A DNA stretch of 64,000 bases from Enterobacter sp. RIT418 (GTDB lineage Bacteria > Pseudomonadota > Gammaproteobacteria > Enterobacterales > Enterobacteriaceae): positions 78,355-142,354 of the forward strand of contig NZ_QBJD02000013.1 of assembly GCF_003057745.1 (NCBI RefSeq). The letters run 5' to 3'. Of the stretch, positions 18,790-27,622 are shown in pieces; within the stretch, counting starts at the first letter, position 1, and each line of letters opens with the position of its first letter. The notes beneath the pieces are model-generated. The model saw nothing but the letters and a program-made list of their open reading frames with translations. It searched no databases and was not told where the DNA came from. Made by a program: the position numbers and the translations under genes.

Positions 18790-20964
18790 ATGAAAACTCA
18801 TCCGCTCTATGAGCCGTGGCTTCAGGCCATGATCATCGTCGCACGGCACTATCGTCTGGACTTCTCCACGGAGCACGTCCGGGTGACGATCAATCACGAA
18901 AGCCACTCCCCGCGCCTGCAGGTGCTGGAGGATATGGCGCGCCAGCTTGGGCTGGGCATGCGGCTGGCTCCGGCGGACTCCACGCTTCTCGACCCGTGGC
19001 GGCTGCCGCTGGTGGCCGAATTTACCGGCGGACAAATCGCGGTGATCAACCGCATGGATAACGACGGCAACGTCAGCCTGCAGTTCAGCGGCGACGGCGG
19101 GCTTGAAACGGTGCTTACGCGCGAAGAGCTGGGCACGCGCCTGAAGGCGCTGCTGGTGCTCCGTCCGCTGGAGTCCACGCCGGACGCGCGCGTGGACGAT
19201 TACATCAAACCTTACGAGAAAAACTGGTTCTGGCAGCTGGCGCTCAAGGACTGGCGGCGCTATAGCGACATCATGCTGGTGGCGCTGGTCGCCAACGTGC
19301 TGGCGCTTTCCGGAATGATTTTCTCCATGCAGGTATATGACCGCGTGGTGCCCTCGCAGTCCGAGGCGACGCTGTGGGTGCTGTTCGGCGGCGTAATGGT
19401 GGCGATCCTGTTTGAGTTCATCATGCGCATGCTGCGGGTACACATCTCCGACGTCATCGGCAAGCGCGCCGACCTGCGCATCTCCGAGCGCGTGTTTGCC
19501 CACGCGTTACGCATTAAAAACGGCGCGCGCTCGAAGTCGACCGGGTCGTTTATCGCCCAGATCCGCGAGCTGGAGTCGGTGCGCGAGCTGATCACCTCCA
19601 CCACCATCGCGGCGATTTCCGACGTGCCGTTCTTCCTGCTGTTCGTCTTTATCCTGTGGATGATCGGCGGCCCGCTGGTGCTGGTAGTGCTGCTGGCGGT
19701 GCCGCTGCTGCTGATCCCCGGCCTGCTGGTGCAGCGCCCGCTCGGACGGCTCTCCAGCGAAGGGATGCGCGAGTCCGCCATCCGCAACGCCACGCTGGTG
19801 GAAGCGGTGCAGGGCATCGAGGACATCAAGCTGATGCGCGCGGAGCAGCGTTTTCAGAACCAGTGGAACAACACCAACGACGTGGCGGCAAGCGTGGGGA
19901 TGAAGCAGCGCTGGCTGACCGGCATGCTGCTGACCTGGACCCAGGAAGTGCAGTCCATCGTCTACGCGGTGGTGCTGCTGGTCGGCTGCTATCTGGTCAT
20001 CAGCGGCGACATGACCACCGGCGCGCTGGTGGGAACCTCGATTCTGGCCTCGCGCACCATCGCGCCGCTGGCGCAAATCTCCGGCGTGCTGTCGCGCTGG
20101 CAGTCGGCGAAGGTGGCGCGCAAGGGGCTGGACGATCTGATGCAGCGCCCGATTGACGACCCGCAGCACGGCAAAAAGGTGCATAAATCGCACCTGTACG
20201 GCCGCTACGCGCTGGAGGACGTCGGGTTTTACTACGATGACGAAGAGAAGCTGAACGTGCTCAATATTGCCCGCCTGAATATCAAAGCCGGGGAGCGCAT
20301 CGCGGTGCTGGGGCGTAACGGCTCCGGCAAAAGCACCCTGCTGCAGCTGTTGGCCGGCATGCAGGAGCCGCAGCAGGGATCGATCCTGCTCGACGATATC
20401 GCCCTGAACCATCTTGACCCGGCCGATCTGCGCCGCGATATGCAGCTCCTGAGCCAGCAGGCGCGGCTCTTCTTTGGCTCGGTGCGCGACAATATCGTGA
20501 TGGGCAACCCGCTGGCGACCGATGAGGAGATCCACCAGGCGCTGACGGTGAGCGGTGCGCTGGACTTTGTGCGCAAGCAGAAGATGGGCCTCAACTATAC
20601 GATCAGCGAAGGCGGCGCCGGGCTGTCCGGCGGGCAGCGTCAGGCGCTGCTGCTGGCGCGCGCGCTGATGACCTCGCCTAACATCCTGCTGCTGGATGAG
20701 CCGACGGCGTGGCTCGACGAGGTGAGCGAGAAGCAGTTTATCCAGCAGATGAAGGGCTGGCTCGGCAAAAACCGCACGCTGGTGGTGGCAACCCATCGCC
20801 TGCCGATCCTTGAGCTGGTGGACCGCATCATCGTGCTGGATAACGGCAAAATCGTGATGGACGGCCCGCGCGACGTCATTCTTCGCGACCACGGCATGGC
20901 GCCGATGAAGGCCGCGCCGCAGCGCACGGTGACCATGAAGCCAAAACAGGAGGCCACGGCATGA
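18790..20964 (+). CDS. Type I secretion ABC transporter (LapB/SiiF/BapC-like), 724 aa
   Basis: This inner-membrane ATPase would power export of the adhesin through the adaptor and TolC-like channel. Residues 1-130 form a C39-like domain in which no catalytic Cys is visible, as in RTX-type exporters that do not cleave a leader. A transmembrane domain spans about 150-440 (ADVxxLSGMIFSMQVYDRVVP-like opening). The nucleotide-binding domain has Walker A GRNGSGKST near 507, signature LSGGQ near 612, Walker B ILLLDEPT near 631 and the H-loop THR near 667. The ATG at 18790 is chosen because the C39-like domain begins there; the preceding GGACAGGA is a modest ribosome site. It overlaps the next gene by ATGA. 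A colicin/bacteriocin exporter is unlikely beside an adhesin of this kind. Confidence 0.94.
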   Translation: MKTHPLYEPWLQAMIIVARHYRLDFSTEHVRVTINHESHSPRLQVLEDMARQLGLGMRLAPADSTLLDPWRLPLVAEFTGGQIAVINRMDNDGNVSLQFSGDGGLETVLTREELGTRLKALLVLRPLESTPDARVDDYIKPYEKNWFWQLALKDWRRYSDIMLVALVANVLALSGMIFSMQVYDRVVPSQSEATLWVLFGGVMVAILFEFIMRMLRVHISDVIGKRADLRISERVFAHALRIKNGARSKSTGSFIAQIRELESVRELITSTTIAAISDVPFFLLFVFILWMIGGPLVLVVLLAVPLLLIPGLLVQRPLGRLSSEGMRESAIRNATLVEAVQGIEDIKLMRAEQRFQNQWNNTNDVAASVGMKQRWLTGMLLTWTQEVQSIVYAVVLLVGCYLVISGDMTTGALVGTSILASRTIAPLAQISGVLSRWQSAKVARKGLDDLMQRPIDDPQHGKKVHKSHLYGRYALEDVGFYYDDEEKLNVLNIARLNIKAGERIAVLGRNGSGKSTLLQLLAGMQEPQQGSILLDDIALNHLDPADLRRDMQLLSQQARLFFGSVRDNIVMGNPLATDEEIHQALTVSGALDFVRKQKMGLNYTISEGGAGLSGGQRQALLLARALMTSPNILLLDEPTAWLDEVSEKQFIQQMKGWLGKNRTLVVATHRLPILELVDRIIVLDNGKIVMDGPRDVILRDHGMAPMKAAPQRTVTMKPKQEATA

Positions 20965-22136
20965 GCGACTTAACCCGCTACAACAGCCGCCTTCAGGAGC
21001 CTAAGCTGCCGCGTTCGACGCTGGTGGCGTGGAGCCTGTTTGCCCTGCTGGCGGTCTTTATCGCCTGGGCGAGCCTGTTCCACCTGGACGAAGTGACCAC
21101 CGGCAGCGGCAAGGTGGTGCCCTCCTCGCACGAGCAGGTGATCCAGTCTCTTGAGGGCGGCATCATCCACAAGCTGCTGGTCCACGAAGGGGATATCGTC
21201 GAGCGCGGGCAGCAGCTGGCCCAGCTGGATCGCACCAAGACGGAGTCCAGCGTGCTGGAGAGCGAATCGCGCCTCAACGCGGCGATGGCCACGGCGGCAC
21301 GGCTGAGTGCCGAAGTGAACGACACGCCGCTGGTATTTCCCGCCGAGCTGGACGACGACGTAGAGCTAGTGAAACAGGAAACGGCGCTGTATAACTCTCG
21401 CCGCGACAGCCTCGAAAAAGGGATGGCCGGGCTTCGTCAGGGGGCGGCGCTGGTTCAGCGCGAGCTCTCTCTGACCCAGCCGCTGGTGAAGCAGGGAGCC
21501 GCCAGCAGCGTCGAGGTGCTGCGTCTTCAGCGTCAAAAAAACGAGCTGGAGAACAAAATGACCGAGATGCAAAACCAGTACTACGTCCGCGCCCGGGAAG
21601 AGCTGGCGAAAGCCAACGCGGAAATTGAGGCGCAGCGTTCGGTGATGAAGGGGCGCGAAGATTCGCTGACCCGCCTGACCTTCAACGCGCCGGTCCGCGG
21701 CATCGTTAAGGATATCGACGTGACCACCGTTGGCGGCGTCATTCCGCCAAACGGCAAGCTGATGACCCTGGTGCCGCTGGACGATCAGATGGTCATTGAA
21801 GCGAAAATCTCGCCGCGCGACGTCGCCTTTATCCATCCGGGCCAGCGGGCGCTGGTGAAAATTACCGCCTATGACTACTCCATCTACGGCGGGCTGGACG
21901 GCGAAGTGACCCTGATCTCGCCGGATACGATTCAGGACGAGGTCAAGCGCGATATTTATTATTACCGCGTGTATATCCGCACCAGCGACAACCACCTGAC
22001 CAACAAGCAGGGCAAAACGTTCCCTATTTTCCCGGGGATGATTGCCACGGTGGATATCAAAACCGGTAATAAAACGATTCTCGACTATTTGCTGAAACCG
22101 CTTAACAAAGCGAAAGAAGCGCTGCGCGAAAGATAA
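20961..22136 (+). CDS. HlyD-family membrane fusion protein of the type I secretion system, 391 aa
   Basis: The protein is a periplasmic adaptor linking the ABC exporter to the TolC-type channel. It has a short cytosolic N-terminus, one transmembrane helix at about 21-42, a lipoyl/barrel-sandwich half motif (GSGKVVPSSHEQVIQSLEGG) at about 55-75, a long coiled coil at about 95-245, and the second half motif (RLTFNAPVRGIVKDIDVTTVGGV) at about 240-265, followed by the beta-barrel and the conserved end (FPGMIATVDIKTGNKTILDYLLKPL). Its start overlaps the exporter stop (ATGA), which implies translational coupling and balanced stoichiometry. Length and motifs are normal for the family. Confidence 0.95.
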   Translation: MSDLTRYNSRLQEPKLPRSTLVAWSLFALLAVFIAWASLFHLDEVTTGSGKVVPSSHEQVIQSLEGGIIHKLLVHEGDIVERGQQLAQLDRTKTESSVLESESRLNAAMATAARLSAEVNDTPLVFPAELDDDVELVKQETALYNSRRDSLEKGMAGLRQGAALVQRELSLTQPLVKQGAASSVEVLRLQRQKNELENKMTEMQNQYYVRAREELAKANAEIEAQRSVMKGREDSLTRLTFNAPVRGIVKDIDVTTVGGVIPPNGKLMTLVPLDDQMVIEAKISPRDVAFIHPGQRALVKITAYDYSIYGGLDGEVTLISPDTIQDEVKRDIYYYRVYIRTSDNHLTNKQGKTFPIFPGMIATVDIKTGNKTILDYLLKPLNKAKEALRER

Positions 22137-22143
22137 GCCAGTG

Positions 22144-22175
22144 GCGATCGGTCTCCCGATCGCTATTGTTATTTT
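22144..22175 (+). terminator. Rho-independent terminator after the secretion operon
   Basis: GCGATCGG, loop TCTC, CCGATCGC, then TATTGTTATTTTT, 7 bp after the HlyD-type stop codon. It overlaps the end of the convergent regulator gene, so that gene's coding sequence reaches into the T-tract. Confidence 0.88.
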
Positions 22176-23053
22176 TGAAGCACGGCCTGCTGAGGCTGTC
22201 GTCTTTCTACCGGATGAATATTGAGGTAGTGGGTGACGTAGGCAAAATAGAGCGCCGCGTAATTTTCAACCAGCTCGATAAAGCACTGGCGAACGTCAAG
22301 CGTACCGTCACCGCGATCTTTAAGGTAGCCAGCCTCTTCTGCGGATTTAATGATGCGATGAACGTGAATGCGCGAAACAAAAAATTCTTTTGCCAGCACG
22401 CTTGCTGAATACTCAATAATGGCCCCGCGCGCATTGAGATGCCGTCTCGCCTGGAGATAGAGATACAGCATAATCATTCTTCCGCCGTCCTTTTCGATGA
22501 ATAACCCGACCTCCGGGAATATCTTCTTGAACGTTACGCCGCGGAAAAGATATTCCGCCGCGCGGCGGAAGAAATTATTCCGCAGGGTGTCATTATCGAG
22601 AAGGTCAACGTTAATATTATTGTCCGGGAAAAGATGCTTAACGGGTAAAAACGCGCCGGCCATGTAGCGCTTGAGTTCATCGAGACCCTTTTGCGTGGGC
22701 TCGATTAACACTTTTCGTCGGTCGTCTTCGCTGCGCCAGGTTTTTATACGGTGCGTCGTTTTCAATAATGTGATGATGGCGATAACGCTGTTAGGGCTGG
22801 CAATACCGTAGCGTGAGCACAGCGTCTTGATCTCTGACACGGATGACGCCTGGTTACCAAACACGAAACAGCACATTGAAAGGACAATATTAAAACGCGA
22901 TTCCTGGAGCATGACTTTATAAAAAAGAGGCTGTTTCTTATAGATGGCATCGTTGATGTCATAGTGTTCTTTTATCGCTTCATGGAAGCGGAGGTTCTTT
23001 TTTATAAAGTTTCTACGATGCAGGAGTGCATCAATGGAAACATGTATATCCAT
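22169..23053 (-). CDS. Winged-helix (MarR-like) transcription regulator, 294 aa
   Basis: No named homologue is recognised. Residues ~50-135 look like a MarR-type winged helix (NIVLSMCCFVFGNQ, SVSEIKTLCSRYGIASPNSV, RSEDDRRKVLIEPTQKGLDELKRY, the last matching the MarR wing DxRxxxVxLTxxG). A second helix-turn-helix is suggested at ~205-240 (YSASVLAKEFFVSRIHVHRIIKSAEE). The gene is convergent with the secretion operon and the stop codon lies in that operon's terminator. Base composition is clearly more AT-rich than in the adhesin genes, and rare codons are frequent, suggesting separate acquisition. Location makes control of the adhesin operon plausible but unproven. A TATAAT-like -10 reads leftwards near 23111-23120. 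Confidence 0.72.
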   Translation of the reverse strand: MDIHVSIDALLHRRNFIKKNLRFHEAIKEHYDINDAIYKKQPLFYKVMLQESRFNIVLSMCCFVFGNQASSVSEIKTLCSRYGIASPNSVIAIITLLKTTHRIKTWRSEDDRRKVLIEPTQKGLDELKRYMAGAFLPVKHLFPDNNINVDLLDNDTLRNNFFRRAAEYLFRGVTFKKIFPEVGLFIEKDGGRMIMLYLYLQARRHLNARGAIIEYSASVLAKEFFVSRIHVHRIIKSAEEAGYLKDRGDGTLDVRQCFIELVENYAALYFAYVTHYLNIHPVERRQPQQAVLQK

Positions 23054-23540
23054 AAATGGCCTTATTAAAAAGAAGTGTTTTGTGTATTTTCTCTACTTAT
23101 AAATCTAGATTATATTATACACGGAATAAATGAAACTTACGCTCGACTTTACCGAAACATAAGCTTTATGCCGCATTTGCGCATTTTGTTACACCTTTGT
23201 GCTCGTCTTAACCTGCATCTCTTAACAGCCAGATAAAATTGCGTTAACCACAGAGGGAAATAAGCGCAAATTTGTACAGGCTTTGCCCTGCGGATTATGT
23301 GGTTTTATATTTCTTTTTATTATAAAGAAGAGAATAAATGTTGTGTATTAGCGCTTTTTGTTTAGTGAGATATGGTGCAATGGTAGTTGTTTTGCTACCA
23401 TTTTGTTAGCCGGATGGAGTAAGCGCGCGACATCCCGATTATAAAAAAATCTATGAAATACCCCTTTATGGGTATTATTTATATTGTTTGATGACATTCA
23501 ACATTATTGCTTTAGTACGCATGCATGACAGGAAATAGTT
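23054..23540. other. 487-bp AT-rich divergent promoter region with two inverted repeats
   Basis: No gene is seen. The region separates divergent regulator genes and is strikingly AT-rich. Two inverted repeats are visible: AATGGTAG/CTACCATT at 23379-23402 (8-nt loop, followed by TTG TT) and AATACCC/GGGTATT at 23457-23476 (6-nt loop), the second 65 bp before the EAL gene. A degenerate GCCGGATG...CATCCC palindrome lies at about 23409-23437. The inverted repeats could be operators or weak terminators. Confidence 0.6.
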
Positions 23541-24998
23541 ATGGACAGGATTTCAACGCATAATACGGTATCCGTTATTTCTGGCTGCAATTTTGCTTTT
23601 GCAGGTCTGGCCGGATTACTAAAACAAGAGAATATCGCGATCAAAAGAGTGTCTTACGATGTAGAAGAGGCCAGTAACGATGAGTGTATATTATCGCAGA
23701 CGGCTTCCGCATCCAGACTCTTTGTTTTCTTTCACAGCGGTGTGGGAAATGTTCTGGAAGCATTAAAAAAGACCGTTGATATTATCAATAATAGCGAAGC
23801 AAATGTAGAGGTTATTGCTTTCGGTCAGGGGTCAGCAAGCTGGTTATACAGAATGTTTGCCTCTCTCGTAATTGATAAGAAAAAATTAAAGCAGATTCAC
23901 GTCATGCCCTGTAAAAACAGGAAAGAGAGTATTTCCTCTGATGATTTCGTTCTGCTTGAGCCGGTGGCCATTCAGGAAGAATTGCATCAAGGATATATTT
24001 TTGAGGGGCTAACCGAGAGAGAGCTTGATGCGGCAATCTATTTCTTCCGCGGGCTAACCGTTAAGCAGCAATCCCTGCGCGACGGCATCTCGATCAAAAC
24101 AATCTATATTCACAGGCAAAAGGCGCTGCAGAAGCTGCAGCCCGCCATGCACTGCGTCAACGGCGCGCCGGGCAAGCAGAACGCACCGCTCGCGGTGCAG
24201 ACGTCCGTCAATCACGAGCTGATTTTTACGGATGAGAACGTCGCGAAAGCGATTGAAAAAAATGAAATCTTTCCCGTTTATCAGGCGATTGTCGATCGCC
24301 AGATACGCGCCGTAGGATTTGAAATTTTGCTGCGCTGGCAGCGTGACAATACGCTGCTGATGCCGTGCGATTTTCTGCACAATTTACGCAGCCGCTATAT
24401 TTGGCTGAAGCTGACGGCTATTGTCATCAACGCCGCGGTGCGCGCGGTCAATAAATATAAAGGGGCATATTACTTTGCCGTTAATATTCCGGCGGTGCTT
24501 GCTTCAGGCAATGCGCTGCCGGGGATGGCCAAAAAGGCGCTCGAGCTGTTGCATAATCCCGCGTGGGCCGACAGGCTGGTTTTTGAATTTGCGGAAAATA
24601 TCGATATCACGCAGGACAAAGATATTGTTAATACCATGGCAAGGGTGAAAGAAACCGGCTGCAAGCTGTATCTTGATGATTGCTTCTCACGGGATCACGT
24701 GATGTTCCCGGTAAGACAAATACATTTCGACGGCCTGAAGCTGGATAAAGATCTGATCGACACCTTCGCCGCGAGCGAAACCGACTCTAGCCTGATAAAA
24801 GCGCTTATCTATTTCAGCCAGATGACGGGGTGCGACTGCGTGGCCGAAGGCGTAGATAGTCAGGAAAAATTCGCCGCGCTGGCTGAAATGGGGGTCCCCC
24901 GCTTTCAGGGCTTCCTTTTCTCGCCGCCGGTAAAGGAAGCGGGGCTGGACGATACGCTATACCGGTTAAACGCGATTACGCCTGATGCGGTGAGCTAG
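23541..24998 (+). CDS. LuxR-type HTH / EAL-domain hybrid protein, 485 aa
   Basis: The predicted role is in cyclic-di-GMP-linked control. Residues 1-~150 form a receiver-like alpha/beta domain without a recognisable phospho-acceptor DD set. A LuxR-type helix-turn-helix follows at ~155-200 (LTERELDAAIYFFRGLTVKQQSL, SIKTIYIHRQKALQKL). Residues ~228-480 are an EAL domain: E261 (EIL), a second acidic site in FEFAEN, D379-D380, K400 (LKLDKD), E436 (AEGVDS) and QGFLFSPP. Most catalytic residues are retained, but the loop-6 motif DDFGxGYSS is replaced by DDCFSRDHV, so activity or dimer control may be altered. The gene stands alone, opposite the MarR-like gene and near the adhesin operon; AGGAAA precedes the ATG. 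It could be an active phosphodiesterase, or a cyclic-di-GMP-sensing transcription factor. Confidence 0.85.
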   Translation: MDRISTHNTVSVISGCNFAFAGLAGLLKQENIAIKRVSYDVEEASNDECILSQTASASRLFVFFHSGVGNVLEALKKTVDIINNSEANVEVIAFGQGSASWLYRMFASLVIDKKKLKQIHVMPCKNRKESISSDDFVLLEPVAIQEELHQGYIFEGLTERELDAAIYFFRGLTVKQQSLRDGISIKTIYIHRQKALQKLQPAMHCVNGAPGKQNAPLAVQTSVNHELIFTDENVAKAIEKNEIFPVYQAIVDRQIRAVGFEILLRWQRDNTLLMPCDFLHNLRSRYIWLKLTAIVINAAVRAVNKYKGAYYFAVNIPAVLASGNALPGMAKKALELLHNPAWADRLVFEFAENIDITQDKDIVNTMARVKETGCKLYLDDCFSRDHVMFPVRQIHFDGLKLDKDLIDTFAASETDSSLIKALIYFSQMTGCDCVAEGVDSQEKFAALAEMGVPRFQGFLFSPPVKEAGLDDTLYRLNAITPDAVS

Positions 24999-25022
24999 CG
25001 GGTCATCCCTGACCCTGCCGTT

Positions 25023-25664
25023 TTACGCCAGCTGCGGCGGCAGGCAGACGCCAATCCCGCCGATGCCGCAATAGCCGTACGGGTTTTTATGCAGATACTG
25101 CTGATGATCATCTTCTGCATAGTAAAACGGTTTTGCGGTGGCGATCTCCGTCGTCACCTGGCGCGAGTCGCCTGCGTCATGCATGGCTTGCTGGAAGCGT
25201 TCCAGGCTGGCGCGGGCGGCGCTGTCCTGCTCGGGCGTGAGCGGGTAGATTGCGGAGCGATACTGCGTGCCGCTGTCGTTGCCCTGGCGCATCCCCTGGG
25301 CCGGGTCATGATTTTCCCAAAAGACCTGCAGCAGCTGCTCGTAGCGAATCACGTTCGGGTCATAGACCACGCGCACGGCTTCCGCATGGCCGGTATCGCC
25401 GGAGCACACTTCACGGTAGGTTGGGTTCGGCGTGTATCCGCCGGTATAGCCCGCCGCGGTGCTGTAGACGCCGGGCAATTGCCAGAACAGGCGTTCAACG
25501 CCCCAGAAGCAGCCCATAGCGAACAATGCGATTTCCATTCCATCAGGAACATTTGTCATTGAATGACCGTTTACAGCGTGTAAAGTCGCTACGGGCATAG
25601 GGGTGTTTCGTCCCGGTAATGCATCGGCCTGAGAAACAAGATGCTGTTTGTTGAATAAACTCAC
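25023..25664 (-). CDS. msrA: Peptide-methionine (S)-S-oxide reductase
   Basis: The enzyme reduces methionine-S-sulfoxide in proteins and as free amino acid, using thioredoxin. The active-site motif [10 protein letters not shown] is at about residues 51-60 (catalytic Cys in GCFWG). [23 protein letters not shown] and the C-terminal [15 protein letters not shown] segment with the recycling cysteines are all present. At 213 aa it matches the long enterobacterial form with an N-terminal extension. It is divergent from tamA, the usual arrangement. Together with tamA it marks the return to conserved chromosomal order after the adhesin region. Confidence 0.97.
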   Translation of the reverse strand: MSLFNKQHLVSQADALPGRNTPMPVATLHAVNGHSMTNVPDGMEIALFAMGCFWGVERLFWQLPGVYSTAAGYTGGYTPNPTYREVCSGDTGHAEAVRVVYDPNVIRYEQLLQVFWENHDPAQGMRQGNDSGTQYRSAIYPLTPEQDSAARASLERFQQAMHDAGDSRQVTTEIATAKPFYYAEDDHQQYLHKNPYGYCGIGGIGVCLPPQLA

Positions 25665-25888
25665 GGTGGGGCCTCCCGGGGAGCGATGTTTCGGTTAAGG
25701 TTGTCACGGCGCGTTTAATTGAACACAATAAACGCGCTGAATGAGTCTAGATTTAATCATAAGAAATATTTGGGTGTTATACCCTTTTTCAACCCTTGAA
25801 TGGGGTTTTGGGCTAATTAGCCGTCAAGGCCGCGGAGCGGCACTTCATTTGCTTCCAGGGGTGGACACAAGGATATTCAGGAGAAAAC

Positions 25889-27622
25889 GTGCCAAAAATC
25901 CGCCAGTTATGTTTAGTCAGTCTTTTGCTGACAAGCGGAGTCGCCAGTGCGGCGAATGTTCGTTTGCAGGTTGAGGGGTTGTCCGGGGCGCTGGAAAAAA
26001 ACGTACGCGCGCAGCTGTCTACCATTGAGAGTGACGAAGTCACCCCGGACCGCCGCTTTCGCGCGCGCGTTGATGATGCCATCCGCGAGGGGCTAAAAGC
26101 GCTGGGCTATTATGAGCCGACGATTGACTTCGATCTGCGTCCGCCGCCGGCCAAAGGGCGGCAGGTGCTGATTGCCCGCGTCTCGCCGGGCGAGCCGGTC
26201 AAAATAGGCGGCACCAACGTCATCCTGCGCGGCGGCGCGCGTACCGATCGCGATTTTCTCGACCTGTTAAGCACGCGCCCGAAGGTGGGCACCGTGCTTA
26301 ACCACGGCGATTACGACCACTTTAAAAAGTCACTGACCAGCGTCTCGCTGCGCAAGGGCTATTTCGATAGCCAGTTTGATAAAAGCCAGCTGGGCGTTGC
26401 GCTGGACCGCCATCAGGCGTTCTGGGATATCGATTACGACAGCGGCGAGCGCTACCGCTTCGGCGAGGTGACGTTCGAAGGCTCGCAAATCCGCGAAGAG
26501 TATTTGCAAAACCTGGTGCCGTTTAAGCAAGGCGATTATTACCAGTCGAAAGACCTGGCCGAACTCAACCGCCGCCTGTCGGCGACCGGCTGGTTTAACT
26601 CTGTCGTCGTTGCGCCGGAGTTTGAAAAATCCCGCAAGACCAAGGTGTTGCCGCTGCACGGCGTGGTATCGCCGCGCACCGAGAACACGATTGAAACCGG
26701 CGTGGGCTACTCCACCGACGTGGGGCCGCGCGTTAAGGCGACGTGGAAAAAGCCGTGGATGAACTCTTACGGCCACAGTCTGACGACCAGCGCCAGCATC
26801 TCGGCGCCCGAGCAGCAGCTCGATTTCAGCTACAAAATGCCGCTGCTGAAAAACCCGCTCGAGCAATATTACCTGGTGCAGGGCGGCTTCAAGCGTACCG
26901 ATCTCAACGATACCGAGGCGGACTCCACCACGCTTGCGGTCTCCCGCTACTGGGACTTGTCCAGCGGCTGGCAGCGCGCCATTAACCTGCGCTGGAGCCT
27001 CGACCACTTTACCCAGGCCAACGTCACCAACACCACCATGCTGCTTTACCCGGGCGTGATGATCAGCCGGACCCGCTCGCGCGGCGGCCTGATGCCGACC
27101 TGGGGCGATTCCCAGCGCTACTCCATTGATTACTCCAATACCATGTGGGGTTCCGATGTGGATTTCTCGGTGATTCAGGCGCAAAACGTCTGGATCCGCA
27201 CGCTGTATGACAAGCACCGCTTCGTGGTGCGCGGCAACCTCGGCTGGATCGAGACCGGCGATTTCGACAAAGTCCCGCCGGACCTGCGCTTCTTCGCCGG
27301 GGGCGACCGCAGCATTCGCGGGTACAAATACAAATCCATCGCGCCTAAAGACGACGACGGCAAGCTAATCGGTGCGTCCAAGCTGGCGACCGGCTCGCTG
27401 GAGTACCAGTACAACGTCAGCGGCAAATGGTGGGGCGCCATGTTCGTCGACGGCGGCGAGGCAGTGAGCGATATCCGCCAGAGCGATTTCAAAACCGGCG
27501 CGGGCGTGGGCGTGCGCTGGCAGTCCCCGGTCGGGCCGATCAAGCTCGACTTCGCCGTTCCGGTCGGCGACAAAGAAGAACACGGTTTACAGTTTTACAT
27601 CGGTCTGGGGCCTGAATTATGA
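25889..27622 (+). CDS. tamA: Translocation and assembly module outer-membrane subunit TamA, 577 aa
   Basis: TamA is an Omp85-family outer-membrane beta-barrel that works with TamB in outer-membrane phospholipid transport and assembly of some surface proteins. The start is GTG at 25889, because AGGAG sits just before it and the signal peptide (residues 1-21, [19 protein letters not shown] then ANV) begins there. Three POTRA domains fill about 22-265, and a 16-strand barrel fills the rest, with the lid-lock RGYKYKSI motif near residue 475 and a C-terminus ending YIGLGPEL. The stop overlaps the tamB start by four bases (ATGA). Confidence 0.97.
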   Translation: MPKIRQLCLVSLLLTSGVASAANVRLQVEGLSGALEKNVRAQLSTIESDEVTPDRRFRARVDDAIREGLKALGYYEPTIDFDLRPPPAKGRQVLIARVSPGEPVKIGGTNVILRGGARTDRDFLDLLSTRPKVGTVLNHGDYDHFKKSLTSVSLRKGYFDSQFDKSQLGVALDRHQAFWDIDYDSGERYRFGEVTFEGSQIREEYLQNLVPFKQGDYYQSKDLAELNRRLSATGWFNSVVVAPEFEKSRKTKVLPLHGVVSPRTENTIETGVGYSTDVGPRVKATWKKPWMNSYGHSLTTSASISAPEQQLDFSYKMPLLKNPLEQYYLVQGGFKRTDLNDTEADSTTLAVSRYWDLSSGWQRAINLRWSLDHFTQANVTNTTMLLYPGVMISRTRSRGGLMPTWGDSQRYSIDYSNTMWGSDVDFSVIQAQNVWIRTLYDKHRFVVRGNLGWIETGDFDKVPPDLRFFAGGDRSIRGYKYKSIAPKDDDGKLIGASKLATGSLEYQYNVSGKWWGAMFVDGGEAVSDIRQSDFKTGAGVGVRWQSPVGPIKLDFAVPVGDKEEHGLQFYIGLGPEL

